Positions 1-8,202 of a stretch of 38,551 nt of DNA are shown one piece after another; within the stretch, counting starts at the first letter, position 1, and every line of letters begins with the position of its first letter. The notes below the pieces were generated by a model, which did not search any database, had not been told where the DNA came from, and saw nothing but the letters and a program-made list of their open reading frames with translations. Origin of the DNA: Saccharothrix sp. ST-888 (GTDB lineage Bacteria > Actinomycetota > Actinomycetes > Streptomycetales > Streptomycetaceae); assembly GCF_000955975.1 (NCBI RefSeq), contig NZ_JYJF01000069.1, positions 1-38,551 on the forward strand, given 5' to 3'. Made by a program: the position numbers and the translations under genes.

Positions 1-327
1 GGCGCCAGGCTGGACGGCGTGCCGAGCACGGTGGCCACCGCCCACTGCGCGGCCCCGGCCGGCACCCCGAGCGACGCGGTCTTCCTGCTCACGGCGGGGC
101 CCGACGGCCGTCCGACCGTCGAGGCGAGCCTGCTCACCGAGGCCGACCGACTCACCGTCACCGCCCTCAAGGTGCGCAGCGACGGAACCATAAGCGGTAT
201 TGCCCGGGGCTACTCCAGCGCCGCGGTTCCGCGCTTCGCCCCCGACCTCGTGCTCGACCTCAGCTGGACCCGGCACGGCTCCCAGTGGACCCGGACCGAG
301 ACGAGGACCCCGGTCGGCCGGGCCTGA
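1..327 (+). CDS. C-terminal part of an unidentified protein (5' end outside window)
   Basis: The reading frame is open from the first base and ends with TGA at 325-327. The visible 108 residues show strong third-position G/C, as expected for a real gene here, so it probably starts before the window; the GTG at 19 need not be the true start. The C-terminal part is rich in Thr, Val and Leu, looks like a beta-rich soluble domain, and has no membrane segment. I recognise no family. It is convergent with the ferredoxin gene (361-648), with only 33 bases between the stops. Function unknown. Confidence 0.55.
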   Translation, partial: GARLDGVPSTVATAHCAAPAGTPSDAVFLLTAGPDGRPTVEASLLTEADRLTVTALKVRSDGTISGIARGYSSAAVPRFAPDLVLDLSWTRHGSQWTRTETRTPVGRA

Positions 328-360
328 CCCCGCGTCGAGGAGGACGGAACGGGCCGGGGC

Positions 361-648
361 CTACTCGGCGTCGGGGCCGTAGACCTCGACCTTGTCGGCG
401 GCCCGGCGGACGTGGATGCAGTCGCCGGGGCAGTCCTTGACGGAGTCGACCACGTCCTGAAGCAGCGTCAGCGGCACCGGCACGCTCTCGCCCGGCTGTT
501 GGCGCAGTTCGTCGTTGTCGCCCTTCACGTACGCCAGGCCGTCGATGTCCAGTTCGAAGACCTCGGGCGCGTACTGCACGCAGATGCCGTCGCCGGTGCA
601 CAGATCCTGATCGATCCAGACCTCTAGCGCTTCGCCGGTGCCCGACAT
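361..648 (-). CDS. small ferredoxin, 3Fe-4S/4Fe-4S type
   Basis: A 95-residue acidic ferredoxin of the short actinobacterial type that commonly feeds electrons to cytochromes P450 or other oxygenases. The cluster motif is split: a Cys-x5-Cys near the N-terminus (LCTGDGIC), followed by the typical APEVFELD stretch, and a C-terminal DCPGDC. The residue between the first two Cys where a 4Fe-4S protein would have a ligand is not Cys, which favours a 3Fe-4S cluster; the extra Cys in CPGDC leaves some doubt. I chose the ATG at 648 because CAGGGAA lies just upstream and the family normally begins a few residues before the VWIDQDLC-like segment. Longer starts back to 762 are possible. It is divergent from arc, across a 281-base intergenic region. 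The redox partner cannot be read from the context. Confidence 0.8.
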   Translation of the reverse strand: MSGTGEALEVWIDQDLCTGDGICVQYAPEVFELDIDGLAYVKGDNDELRQQPGESVPVPLTLLQDVVDSVKDCPGDCIHVRRAADKVEVYGPDAE

Positions 649-929
649 GTTCCCTGCCGTTTCTGTCCTTGGTCGCCCTTGATGGGGCATTCCTGCCATT
701 CGTACACCGATCCGAGCTCCGTTGTGGGTCACGATCGGGTATTGACCTGACCGACGATACATCTGGTCTGCTTTGGGTGGTGCGCGGTGGGTATCTCCCT
801 AGCAGAGGGGAAGCGTGCAAGGGCGAAGATCGGACACGCCCGTTCCATCTTTCTGATCTAGGGGTTTACGGACCCCTGGGTGCAGGTAGGGTCTGGAAGC
901 GTCCAGCTCCCCCGGAGGAGGTGAGGACC
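649..929. promoter_or_regulatory. divergent promoter region between ferredoxin and arc
   Basis: This 281-base region separates two divergent genes. For arc, a possible promoter is TTTACG at 865-870 and TAGGGT at 887-892, 16 bases apart, with GGAGGAG (914-920) as the ribosome site nine bases before the GTG at 930. The -35 element sits inside a perfect 6-bp inverted repeat, AGGGGT (860-865) and ACCCCT (872-877), which is placed like an operator. The same TAGGGTCTG string recurs upstream of pup (4501-4509). No clear promoter for the minus-strand ferredoxin was found. Confidence 0.4.
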
Positions 930-2696
930 GTGGCAGCCCACGATGACGAATACAACCGCAGCGCCGGCAGGCCCGCTCGTGGTTCCGACGAGGCCGCTCA
1001 GGTCTCGTACCTCGAGCAGGAGATTGCCGTCCTGCGCCGCAAGCTTGCCGACTCGCCGCGCACCTCGAGAATCCTCGAGGAACGCATCGTCGAGCTCCAG
1101 ACCAATCTGGCCGGAGTAACCGCCCAGAACGAACGGCTTGCCTCCACCCTGCGCGAGGCCCGCGACCAGATCGTGGCTCTCAAGGAGGAAGTGGACCGGC
1201 TTGCCCAGCCCCCCGCCGGATTCGGCACCTTCCTCAGCGCCAACGAGGACGGTACCGCCGACATCTTCACCGGCGGTCGCAAGCTCCGCGTCAACGTCAG
1301 CCCCAGCGTCGAGCTCGAAGAGCTGCGTCGCGGCCAGGAAGTGATGCTCAACGAGGCTCTCAACATCGTGGACGCGATGGCCTTCGAGAGCATCGGCGAC
1401 ATCGTCACCCTCAAGGAAGTCCTGGAGGACGGCGAGCGCGCCCTGGTCACCGGTCACACCGACGAGGAGCGGGTGGTCCGGCTCGCCGAGCCGCTGCGCG
1501 ACCTCACGCTCCGCCCCGGCGACGCCCTCCTGTTGGAGCCCCGCTCCGGCTATGTGTACGAGGTCGTCCCCAAGGCGGAGGTCGAGGAGCTCGTCCTCGA
1601 GGAGGTACCGGACATCGACTACCGGCAGATCGGCGGTCTGAGCAACCAGATCGAGCTGATCCGCGACGCGGTCGAGCTGCCCTACCTGCACGCCGACCTG
1701 TTCAAGGAGTACGAGCTGCGCCCGCCCAAGGGCGTGCTGCTCTACGGCCCGCCCGGCTGCGGCAAGACGCTCATCGCCAAGGCGGTCGCCAACTCCCTGG
1801 CCAAGAAGGTGGCCGAGGTCACCGGCCGTCCGCAGGGCAAGAGTTACTTCCTGAACATCAAGGGCCCGGAGCTGCTCAACAAGTTCGTCGGCGAGACCGA
1901 GCGGCAGATCCGCCTGGTCTTCCAGCGGGCCCGGGAGAAGGCGAACGAGGGCACGCCCGTCATCGTCTTCTTCGACGAGATGGAGTCGCTCTTCCGCACC
2001 CGCGGGTCCGGCATCAGCTCGGACGTGGAGAACACCATCGTCCCGCAGCTGCTGGCCGAGATCGACGGTGTCGAGGGCCTGGAGAACGTCATCGTGATCG
2101 GCGCCTCCAACCGCGAGGACATGATCGACCCGGCGATCCTGCGGCCGGGACGCCTGGACGTGAAGATCAAGATCGAGCGTCCGGACGCCGAGGCGGCCAA
2201 GGACATCTTCTCCAAGTACCTCAAGGACTCGCTGCCGTTCCACCCGGACGACCTCAAGGAGCACGACGGTTCGGTCGAGGCGACCGTGGCCGCGATGATC
2301 CAGTCGGTGGTCGAGCGGATGTACGGGGAGACCGAGGAGAACCGCTTCCTGGAGGTCACCTACGCCAACGGTGACAAGGAGGTCCTGTACTTCAAGGACT
2401 TCAACTCCGGCGCCATGATCCAGAACATCGTGGACCGGGCGAAGAAGATGGCCATCAAGGACTTCCTCGACCACGGCCAGCGCGGACTGCGCGTCTCCCA
2501 CCTGCTCGCCGCCTGCGTCGACGAGTTCAAGGAGAACGAGGACCTGCCCAACACCACCAACCCGGACGACTGGGCCCGGATCTCCGGAAAGAAGGGCGAG
2601 CGGATCGTCTTCATCCGCACCCTGGTCACCGGGAAGCAGGGCGCCGAGTCCGGCCGCTCCATCGACACGGTCGCCAACACGGGGCAGTACCTGTAA
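930..2696 (+). CDS. arc: proteasome-associated AAA+ ATPase ARC (Mpa)
   Basis: Hexameric ATPase that recognises pupylated proteins, unfolds them and threads them into the 20S proteasome in the cytoplasm. The 588-residue protein has the family layout: N-terminal coiled coil (about 26-92) that binds Pup, tandem OB-fold interdomain, then one AAA+ module with Walker A GPPGCGKT (273-280) and Walker B FFDE (Asp349-Glu350). It ends in GQYL, the C-terminal tail with penultimate Tyr that docks on the alpha ring and opens the gate. The GTG at 930 is supported by GGAGGAG nine bases upstream and by the family length; the frame is open further upstream but without a better start. It is followed by a hairpin terminator, then dop. 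Confidence 0.97.
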   Translation: MAAHDDEYNRSAGRPARGSDEAAQVSYLEQEIAVLRRKLADSPRTSRILEERIVELQTNLAGVTAQNERLASTLREARDQIVALKEEVDRLAQPPAGFGTFLSANEDGTADIFTGGRKLRVNVSPSVELEELRRGQEVMLNEALNIVDAMAFESIGDIVTLKEVLEDGERALVTGHTDEERVVRLAEPLRDLTLRPGDALLLEPRSGYVYEVVPKAEVEELVLEEVPDIDYRQIGGLSNQIELIRDAVELPYLHADLFKEYELRPPKGVLLYGPPGCGKTLIAKAVANSLAKKVAEVTGRPQGKSYFLNIKGPELLNKFVGETERQIRLVFQRAREKANEGTPVIVFFDEMESLFRTRGSGISSDVENTIVPQLLAEIDGVEGLENVIVIGASNREDMIDPAILRPGRLDVKIKIERPDAEAAKDIFSKYLKDSLPFHPDDLKEHDGSVEATVAAMIQSVVERMYGETEENRFLEVTYANGDKEVLYFKDFNSGAMIQNIVDRAKKMAIKDFLDHGQRGLRVSHLLAACVDEFKENEDLPNTTNPDDWARISGKKGERIVFIRTLVTGKQGAESGRSIDTVANTGQYL

Positions 2697-2721
2697 GCAG
2701 CATCTGCACGGGCACCGGTTA

Positions 2722-2760
2722 CCGTCCGGCTACGGCTTCGAAACGGCCGCAGCCGGACGG
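2722..2760 (+). terminator. hairpin terminator after arc
   Basis: Perfect 10-bp inverted repeat (CCGTCCGGCT at 2722-2731, AGCCGGACGG at 2751-2760) with a 19-base loop, 25 bases after the arc stop. There is no T tract, which is usual in high-GC actinobacteria. Confidence 0.65.
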
Positions 2761-2877
2761 TTCGTCTCAGGACTAGGCTCGACCCATCCTCGGCGGGGCG
2801 TCCGCCGGCGATGGTGATGTAGGCGGTACGTCAGTGCCAGGCCCGGCCGGGGCAGGGCACCGGGCAAGGAGGGCCGC

Positions 2878-4389
2878 ATGACCGTACGGCGCGTGATGGG
2901 GATCGAGACCGAATACGGGATCTCGGTGCCGGGACACCCCAACGCCAACGCCATGCTCACCTCGTCCCAGATCGTCAACGCGTACGCGGCGGCGATGCAC
3001 CGGGCGCGGCGGGCTCGCTGGGACTTCGAGGAGGAGAATCCGCTGCGCGACGCCCGGGGCTTCGACCTCGCGCGGGACGTCGCGGACGCCAGCCAGCTCA
3101 CCGACGAGGACATCGGCCTCGCCAACATCATCCTCACCAACGGCGCGCGGTTCTACGTGGACCACGCCCACCCCGAGTACAGCTCGCCCGAGGTGACCAA
3201 CCCGCGCGACGCGGTGCTCTGGGACAAGGCCGGCGAGCGGGTCATGGCCGAGGCCGCGCTACGGGCCCTGGAACTGCCCAACGGGCAGCGGATCCACCTG
3301 TACAAGAACAACACCGACAACAAGGGCGCCTCCTACGGCACCCACGAGAACTACCTGATGAAGCGGGCGACCCCGTTCGCCGACATCGTCCGCCACCTCA
3401 CCCCGTTCTTCGTCTCCCGCCAGGTGGTCACCGGATCGGGCCGGGTGGGCCTCGGCCAGGACGGCTCCGCCGACGGCTTCCAGATCAGCCAGCGGGCGGA
3501 CTACTTCGAGGTCGAGGTCGGCCTGGAGACCACCCTCAAGCGCCCGATCATCAACACCCGCGACGAACCGCACGCCGACGCCGAGAAGTACCGCCGGCTG
3601 CACGTGATCATCGGGGACGCCAACCTCTCCGAGATCTCCACCTACCTCAAGCTGGGCACCACCTCGCTGGTGCTGGCGATGATCGAGGACGCCTTCATCG
3701 CCGTCGACCTCGCGATCGACCAGCCCGTCCGCACTCTGCACCGGATCTCCCACGACCCTTCGCTCACCCAGCTGATCACGCTGCGCAGCGGGCGGAAACT
3801 GACCGCGGTCCAGCTCCAGATGGAGTACTGCGAGCTGGCGCAGAAGTACGTCGAGGACCGCTACGGCCAGGACGCCGACGACCAGACCAAGGACATCCTG
3901 GCCCGCTGGGAGGACGTCCTGGGCCGCCTGGAGCGCGATCCGATGAGCCTGTCCAGGCAGCTCGACTGGATCGCCAAGAAGGAGCTGCTGGAGGGCTACC
4001 GCCAGCGCGACGGCCTGGACTGGGACAACCCCCGGCTGCACCTGGTCGACCTGCAGTACAGCGACGTACGCCCCGACAAGGGCCTGTACAACCGCCTGGT
4101 GGCCCGTGGCCGCTTCGAGCGGCTGCTCACCGACGAGGAGATCACCGCGGCCGTCTCCAAGCCGCCGGAGGACACCAGGGCCTACTTCCGCGGCCGCTGC
4201 CTGGAGCAGTACGCCGAGCACGTCGCCGCGGCCTCCTGGGACTCGGTCATCTTCGACCTGCCGGGGCGGGACTCGCTCCAGCGCGTCCCCACCCTGGAGC
4301 CGCTGCGGGGCACCCGCAACCACGTCAAGGAGCTGCTCGACCGCTGCCGCACCGCCGAGGACCTGGTCCGGGTGCTGTCCGGCGGCTGA
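2878..4389 (+). CDS. dop: depupylase/deamidase Dop
   Basis: Removes Pup from protein lysines and, in species whose Pup ends in Gln, deamidates it first. The 503-residue protein belongs to the carboxylate-amine ligase-like Dop/PafA family. It opens with the nucleotide/metal-binding GIETEYG motif (residues 8-14), carries the catalytic Asp at 95 (YVDHAHPEY), and has the Dop-specific insertion (about 45-62, WDFEEENPLRD) that PafA lacks. The ATG at 2878 follows AAGGAGGG (2866-2873). Because Pup in this window already ends in Glu, its deamidase role may be unneeded here and depupylation the main job. It lies between arc and pup, the normal actinobacterial order. Confusion with pafA is excluded by the Dop loop and the presence of a separate pafA. 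Confidence 0.96.
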   Translation: MTVRRVMGIETEYGISVPGHPNANAMLTSSQIVNAYAAAMHRARRARWDFEEENPLRDARGFDLARDVADASQLTDEDIGLANIILTNGARFYVDHAHPEYSSPEVTNPRDAVLWDKAGERVMAEAALRALELPNGQRIHLYKNNTDNKGASYGTHENYLMKRATPFADIVRHLTPFFVSRQVVTGSGRVGLGQDGSADGFQISQRADYFEVEVGLETTLKRPIINTRDEPHADAEKYRRLHVIIGDANLSEISTYLKLGTTSLVLAMIEDAFIAVDLAIDQPVRTLHRISHDPSLTQLITLRSGRKLTAVQLQMEYCELAQKYVEDRYGQDADDQTKDILARWEDVLGRLERDPMSLSRQLDWIAKKELLEGYRQRDGLDWDNPRLHLVDLQYSDVRPDKGLYNRLVARGRFERLLTDEEITAAVSKPPEDTRAYFRGRCLEQYAEHVAAASWDSVIFDLPGRDSLQRVPTLEPLRGTRNHVKELLDRCRTAEDLVRVLSGG

Positions 4390-4562
4390 GACGGCCGGTG
4401 ACTTTCCGATCACCACGGGTGAACGCTTCCCGGATGGGAATCATCCGGGGGAGCGCGAAGCGTTGAAGTAGAACTGGGAGCGGGATCCGCGCCCGGTCGA
4501 TAGGGTCTGATCAGCAGCACCGCAGACCAACCGTGCGAGACGAATCGAGCGGGGTGAGGGAA
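4390..4562 (+). promoter_or_regulatory. dop-pup intergenic region with likely pup promoter
   Basis: About 170 bases. TAGGGT at 4501-4506 (within TAGGGTCTG, also found before arc) is the best -10 element, but no matching -35 at 16-18 bases is evident. The ribosome site GAGGGAA lies just before the pup ATG at 4563. No strong terminator hairpin was found after dop. Confidence 0.35.
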
Positions 4563-4781
4563 ATGGCGAGCAAGGACACCGGTGGCGGCCAGCAGCGGGC
4601 GAACCGCTCCTCCGAGGAGGTCGAGGAGCAGGCTGCAGACGCGCAGCAGTCCGAGGACCTCAAGGAACGCCAGGAAAAGCTGAGCGATGACGTCGACGCG
4701 GTTCTGGACGAAATCGACGACGTCCTGGAGTCGAATGCCGAAGATTTCGTGCGGCAGTTTGTCCAGAAGGGTGGAGAGTGA
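4563..4781 (+). CDS. pup: prokaryotic ubiquitin-like protein Pup
   Basis: Small disordered modifier attached by its C-terminal Glu side chain to lysines of target proteins, marking them for the proteasome. It has 72 residues, Glu/Asp/Gln-rich, with the helical ARC-binding segment in the second half (DVDAVLDEIDDVLESN, then FVRQFVQKGG). The terminal codons read Gly-Gly-Glu-stop (4770-4781), so the reactive Glu is encoded directly and no Gln-to-Glu deamidation is required. The ATG at 4563 is chosen over an upstream in-frame start because GAGGGAA precedes it and the family begins MA-like. It lies downstream of dop and upstream of prcB, separated from prcB by a strong hairpin. Confidence 0.97.
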   Translation: MASKDTGGGQQRANRSSEEVEEQAADAQQSEDLKERQEKLSDDVDAVLDEIDDVLESNAEDFVRQFVQKGGE

Positions 4782-4820
4782 CCTGAAGGTCCGATGCCGA
4801 ATGTCGGCCTGACACGGTTT

Positions 4821-4865
4821 GCATTCGCGCGCAATGGGTCCTGGAGGCTCGTTGCGCGCGAATGC
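4821..4865 (+). terminator. long perfect hairpin between pup and prcB
   Basis: A perfect 14-bp inverted repeat (GCATTCGCGCGCAA at 4821-4834, TTGCGCGCGAATGC at 4852-4865) with a 17-base loop, 39 bases after pup. It may end or attenuate pup transcription before prcBA. Downstream, TAAGGT at 4914-4919 could be a -10 for prcB. Confidence 0.6.
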
Positions 4866-4956
4866 GCTGATAATCGGACGTCCCCGCGATGTGGTTCGGC
4901 GCCGCAGAACGGGTAAGGTCCGGGGCATCCGAAATGATCTACCTGGAAGGAATCGA

Positions 4957-5796
4957 GTGGAAGCCAACACTGGTGGCACCGGGCGTCTACCGGCCGCCTT
5001 CCTGACCCCCGGGTCCTCGTCGTTCATCGACTTCCTGGCACAGCACAAGCCGGAGCTGCTCCCCGGTGGCCGCACCCTGCCCGAGGGCGTCGTCCAGGCA
5101 CCGCACGGCACCACCATCGTCTCCGCGGTCTTCGACGGCGGCGTGGTGATCGCCGGCGACCGCCGGGCCACCATGGGCAACGTGATCGCCCAGCGCGACA
5201 TCGAGAAGGTCTTCCCGGCCGACGAGTACAGCGCGGTCGGCATCGCCGGCACCGCGGGCCTCGCGGTGGAGATGGTCCGGCTGTTCCAACTGGAGCTGGA
5301 GCACTACGAGAAGATCGAGGGCACGGTGCTCTCCCTGGAGGGCAAGGCCAACCGCCTGGCCACGATGATCCGGGGCAACCTCGGGATGGCCATGCAGGGC
5401 CTGGCCGTCGTCCCGATGTTCGCCGGCTACGACCTGGACCTCGACCGGGGCCGGATCTTCACCTACGACGTCACCGGTGGCCGCTCCGAGGAGCGCGGGT
5501 TCGCCGCCACGGGCTCGGGCTCGCTGTTCGCCCGCGGCTCGATGAAGAAGCTCTACCGGGACGGGCTGGCGGCCGATCAGGCCGCCACCCTGGTGGTGCA
5601 GGCGCTGTACGACGCGGCGGACGACGACTCCGCGACCGGGGGCCCCGACCTGGCCCGCAAGATCTTCCCGATCGTCTCGCTGATCACCGAGGACGGCTTC
5701 CGCAGGCTGTCCGACACCGAGGTCTCCGAGATCGCGGTCTCCATCACCAACCACCGTCGCGAGCACCCCGACGGCCCGCAGGCCCCGCTCCTCTAG
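4957..5796 (+). CDS. prcB: 20S proteasome beta subunit (catalytic)
   Basis: Proteolytic subunit of the 20S core; seven copies form each inner ring. The 279-residue precursor has a 51-residue propeptide. Autocleavage between Gly51 and Thr52 (HG|TTIV) would expose the N-terminal Thr nucleophile. Counting from that Thr, the conserved Asp17 (AGDRRAT) and Lys33 (DIEK) are present, so the subunit should be active. The GTG at 4957 has GGAAGGA (4945-4951) at five bases spacing; the frame is open upstream but without a better ribosome site. prcA follows 35 bases later and is surely co-transcribed. Confidence 0.97.
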   Translation: MEANTGGTGRLPAAFLTPGSSSFIDFLAQHKPELLPGGRTLPEGVVQAPHGTTIVSAVFDGGVVIAGDRRATMGNVIAQRDIEKVFPADEYSAVGIAGTAGLAVEMVRLFQLELEHYEKIEGTVLSLEGKANRLATMIRGNLGMAMQGLAVVPMFAGYDLDLDRGRIFTYDVTGGRSEERGFAATGSGSLFARGSMKKLYRDGLAADQAATLVVQALYDAADDDSATGGPDLARKIFPIVSLITEDGFRRLSDTEVSEIAVSITNHRREHPDGPQAPLL

Positions 5797-5831
5797 GCCG
5801 CCCACCTCCTCACCAGAAGGGACGACCACCG

Positions 5832-6581
5832 GTGTCCACGCCGTTCTACGTCTCCCCCCAGCAGGCCATGGCGGACCGCGCGGAGTACGCCCGCAAGGGC
5901 ATCGCCCGCGGCCGCAGCGTGGTCGTGCTCACCTACGCCGACGGCGTCCTCTTCGTCGCGGAGAACACCTCGCGGGCCCTGCACAAGGTCTCCGAGATCT
6001 ACGACAAGATCGCCTTCGCGGCGGTCGGCCGCTACAACGAGTTCGAGAACCTGCGCATCGGCGGCGTCCGCTACGCCGACCTGCGCGGCTACTCCTACGA
6101 CCGGGCCGACGTCACCGCCCGGGGCCTGGCCAACGTCTACGCCCAGACGCTCGGCACCATCTTCTCCTCGGTCGGCGAGAAGCCATACGAGGTCGAGCTG
6201 ATCGTCGCCGAGGTCGGCCGCACCGGTGACGACGACCAGATCTACCGGCTCACCCCGGACGGTTCGGTGGTCGACGAGAAGAACACCGTGGTGGTCGGCG
6301 GCAACGCCGACTCCATCGGCAACTACATCGGCCAGCGCCACCGCACCGGGATGAGCCTCTCCGAGGCCCTCAAGGTGGCCGTGGAGGGCCTCGCCAGGGA
6401 CCCCAACGGCGGCACCCCGCGGGTGCTCACCCCCGAGCAGCTGGAGGTCGCCGTCCTCGACCGCCAGCGCTTCCAGAAGCGCAAGTTCAAGCGCATCCTC
6501 GGCGGCCAGCTCGGCCGCCTGCTCCGCGGCGACGAGAGCGCCGCCGCGGACGAGGACGCCGCCGACGACACGGCGCAGTAG
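5832..6581 (+). CDS. prcA: 20S proteasome alpha subunit
   Basis: Structural subunit of the outer rings; it gates entry and binds the ARC C-terminus. It has 249 residues and lacks the N-terminal Thr nucleophile. The N-terminal segment MSTPFYVSPQQAMADRAEYA is the typical gate plus H0 helix, and RKGIARGRSVV leads into the fold. The C-terminus (after about 220) is charged and acidic, ending DDTAQ, as in other actinobacterial PrcA. The GTG start at 5832 is preceded by AGAAGGGA. Co-transcribed with prcB and followed by a strong terminator. Confidence 0.97.
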   Translation: MSTPFYVSPQQAMADRAEYARKGIARGRSVVVLTYADGVLFVAENTSRALHKVSEIYDKIAFAAVGRYNEFENLRIGGVRYADLRGYSYDRADVTARGLANVYAQTLGTIFSSVGEKPYEVELIVAEVGRTGDDDQIYRLTPDGSVVDEKNTVVVGGNADSIGNYIGQRHRTGMSLSEALKVAVEGLARDPNGGTPRVLTPEQLEVAVLDRQRFQKRKFKRILGGQLGRLLRGDESAAADEDAADDTAQ

Positions 6582-6590
6582 CCCGGCTGC

Positions 6591-6628
6591 GGGAGTCCCG
6601 TACGGTCGATCCGCCGTACGGGACTCCC
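6591..6628 (+). terminator. terminator after prcBA
   Basis: Perfect 15-bp inverted repeat, GGGAGTCCCGTACGG (6591-6605) and CCGTACGGGACTCCC (6614-6628), with an 8-base loop, 9 bases after the prcA stop. Confidence 0.85.
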
Positions 6629-6644
6629 GTACGCCTACGGCCAA

Positions 6645-6673
6645 TTGACATCTCCTCGTGATTGGATTGCCAT
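6645..6673 (+). promoter_or_regulatory. possible pafA promoter
   Basis: A consensus -35 TTGACA (6645-6650) lies just after the prcBA terminator. At 17 bases spacing the -10 would be TGCCAT (6668-6673), a weak match. This would make pafA its own transcription unit. Confidence 0.45.
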
Positions 6674-6720
6674 CGCCCCGCAAGGGTTTCGGATGGCTCC
6701 CGGAAGAGAAAAGATGCGTC

Positions 6721-8082
6721 ATGGACCGCCGAATTTTCGGGCTGGAGAACGAGTACGGTGTCACGTGTACGTTCCGGGGACAACGACGACTGTCTCCTGA
6801 CGAGGTGGCCAGGTACCTCTTCCGCCGCGTAGTTTCCTGGGGCCGCAGCAGCAATGTCTTTCTGCGCAACGGGGCCCGCCTCTACCTCGACGTGGGCTCG
6901 CACCCCGAGTACGCCACCCCCGAGTGTGACGACGTCGTCGAACTGGTCACCCACGACAAGGCGGGCGAGCGCATCCTCGAGGGCCTGCTCGTGGACGCCG
7001 AGCGGCGGCTGCACGAGGAGGGCATCGCCGGGGACGTCTACCTCTTCAAGAACAACACCGACTCGGCCGGGAACTCCTACGGCTGCCACGAGAACTACCT
7101 GGTGGCCCGGCACGGCGAGTTCTCCCGGCTGGCCGACATCCTGATCCCCTTCCTGGTCACCCGCCAGCTGATCTGCGGCGCGGGCAAGGTGCTGCAGACG
7201 CCGCGCGGTGCGGTGTTCTGCGTCAGCCAGCGGGCCGAGCACATCTGGGAGGGCGTCAGCTCGGCGACCACCCGCTCCCGTCCGATCATCAACACCCGCG
7301 ACGAGCCGCATGCCGATGCCGAGCGCTACCGCCGGCTGCACGTCATCGTCGGCGACTCCAACATGTCGGAGACCACCACCCTGCTCAAGGTCGGCGCCAC
7401 CGACCTCGTGCTGCGCCTGATCGAGGCCGGGGTCGTGATGCGCGACCTGACCCTGGAGAACCCGATCCGGGCGATCCGCGAGGTCAGCCACGACCTCACC
7501 GGCACCCACCAGGTCCGGCTCGCCAACGGCCGGGAGGCCAGCGCGCTGGACATCCAGGAGGAGTACTTCACCAAGGCGCTGGACTTCGCCGACCGGAAGG
7601 GCATCAACACCGGCACAGTGGCCCGTGTGCTGGACCTGTGGGGCCGCACCCTGGAGGCGGTGCGCACCGAGGACCTGGCCAGGGTCTCCACCGAGATCGA
7701 CTGGATCATGAAGTACAAGCTCATCGAGCGCTACCGCGAGAAGCACCAGATGAGCATGTCCCACCCGAGGGTGGCCCAGATCGACCTGGCGTACCACGAC
7801 ATCCACCGCCGGCGTGGCCTGTTCTACCTGCTCCAGAACAAGGGGCAGGCGCAGCGGGTCACCAACGACCTGAAGACCTTCGAGGCCAAGTCGGTGCCAC
7901 CGCAGACCACCCGGGCCCGGCTGCGCGGCGACTTCATCCGGCGGGCGCAGGAGCAGCGCCGCGACTTCACGGTGGACTGGGTGCACCTGAAGCTGAACGA
8001 CCAGGCGCAGCGCACGGTCCTGTGCAAGGACCCGTTCCGGTCGGTGGACGAGCGGGTGGAGAAGCTCATCGCCGGTATGTGA
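6721..8082 (+). CDS. pafA: Pup-protein ligase PafA
   Basis: ATP-dependent ligase that phosphorylates the C-terminal Glu of Pup and joins it to a substrate lysine. The 453-residue length matches the family. It starts MDRRIFGLENEYG with Glu9 of the conserved GLENEYG motif, has the catalytic Asp57 in LYLDVGSHPEY, and has the paired YLFKNNTDSAGNSYGCHENY nucleotide-site segment. It lacks the insertion loop of Dop. ATG 6721 is chosen by family alignment; the ribosome site upstream is weak (GAGAAAAG), and a longer frame from 6658 exists but is not family-like. Followed by a terminator hairpin. Confidence 0.97.
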   Translation: MDRRIFGLENEYGVTCTFRGQRRLSPDEVARYLFRRVVSWGRSSNVFLRNGARLYLDVGSHPEYATPECDDVVELVTHDKAGERILEGLLVDAERRLHEEGIAGDVYLFKNNTDSAGNSYGCHENYLVARHGEFSRLADILIPFLVTRQLICGAGKVLQTPRGAVFCVSQRAEHIWEGVSSATTRSRPIINTRDEPHADAERYRRLHVIVGDSNMSETTTLLKVGATDLVLRLIEAGVVMRDLTLENPIRAIREVSHDLTGTHQVRLANGREASALDIQEEYFTKALDFADRKGINTGTVARVLDLWGRTLEAVRTEDLARVSTEIDWIMKYKLIERYREKHQMSMSHPRVAQIDLAYHDIHRRRGLFYLLQNKGQAQRVTNDLKTFEAKSVPPQTTRARLRGDFIRRAQEQRRDFTVDWVHLKLNDQAQRTVLCKDPFRSVDERVEKLIAGM

Positions 8083-8107
8083 GCAACCGTCAAGTGACGC
8101 CTGCTCG

Positions 8108-8144
8108 GGGATGGTGATCGGACGGCTGGTCCGGTCACCATCCC
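8108..8144 (+). terminator. terminator after pafA
   Basis: 14-bp stem with one G-U pair, GGGATGGTGATCGG (8108-8121) and CCGGTCACCATCCC (8131-8144), 9-base loop, followed by TTCGTCT. Confidence 0.8.
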
Positions 8145-8202
8145 TTCGTCTGCGCGCTGTGTCTGCGCGGTGGGGGACGAATCGGGCCATAGGCTGACCG
8201 GT

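Noticed and set aside
742..770. TTGACC as a -35 of an arc promoter
   Set aside because: No reasonable -10 at 16-18 bases, and it lies nearly 190 bases from the start; the elements at 865-892 fit better.
858..2501. Long open frame on the minus strand opposite arc
   Set aside because: Antisense frame created by GC-biased codon use; no family motif, and the plus strand encodes an unmistakable AAA+ ATPase.
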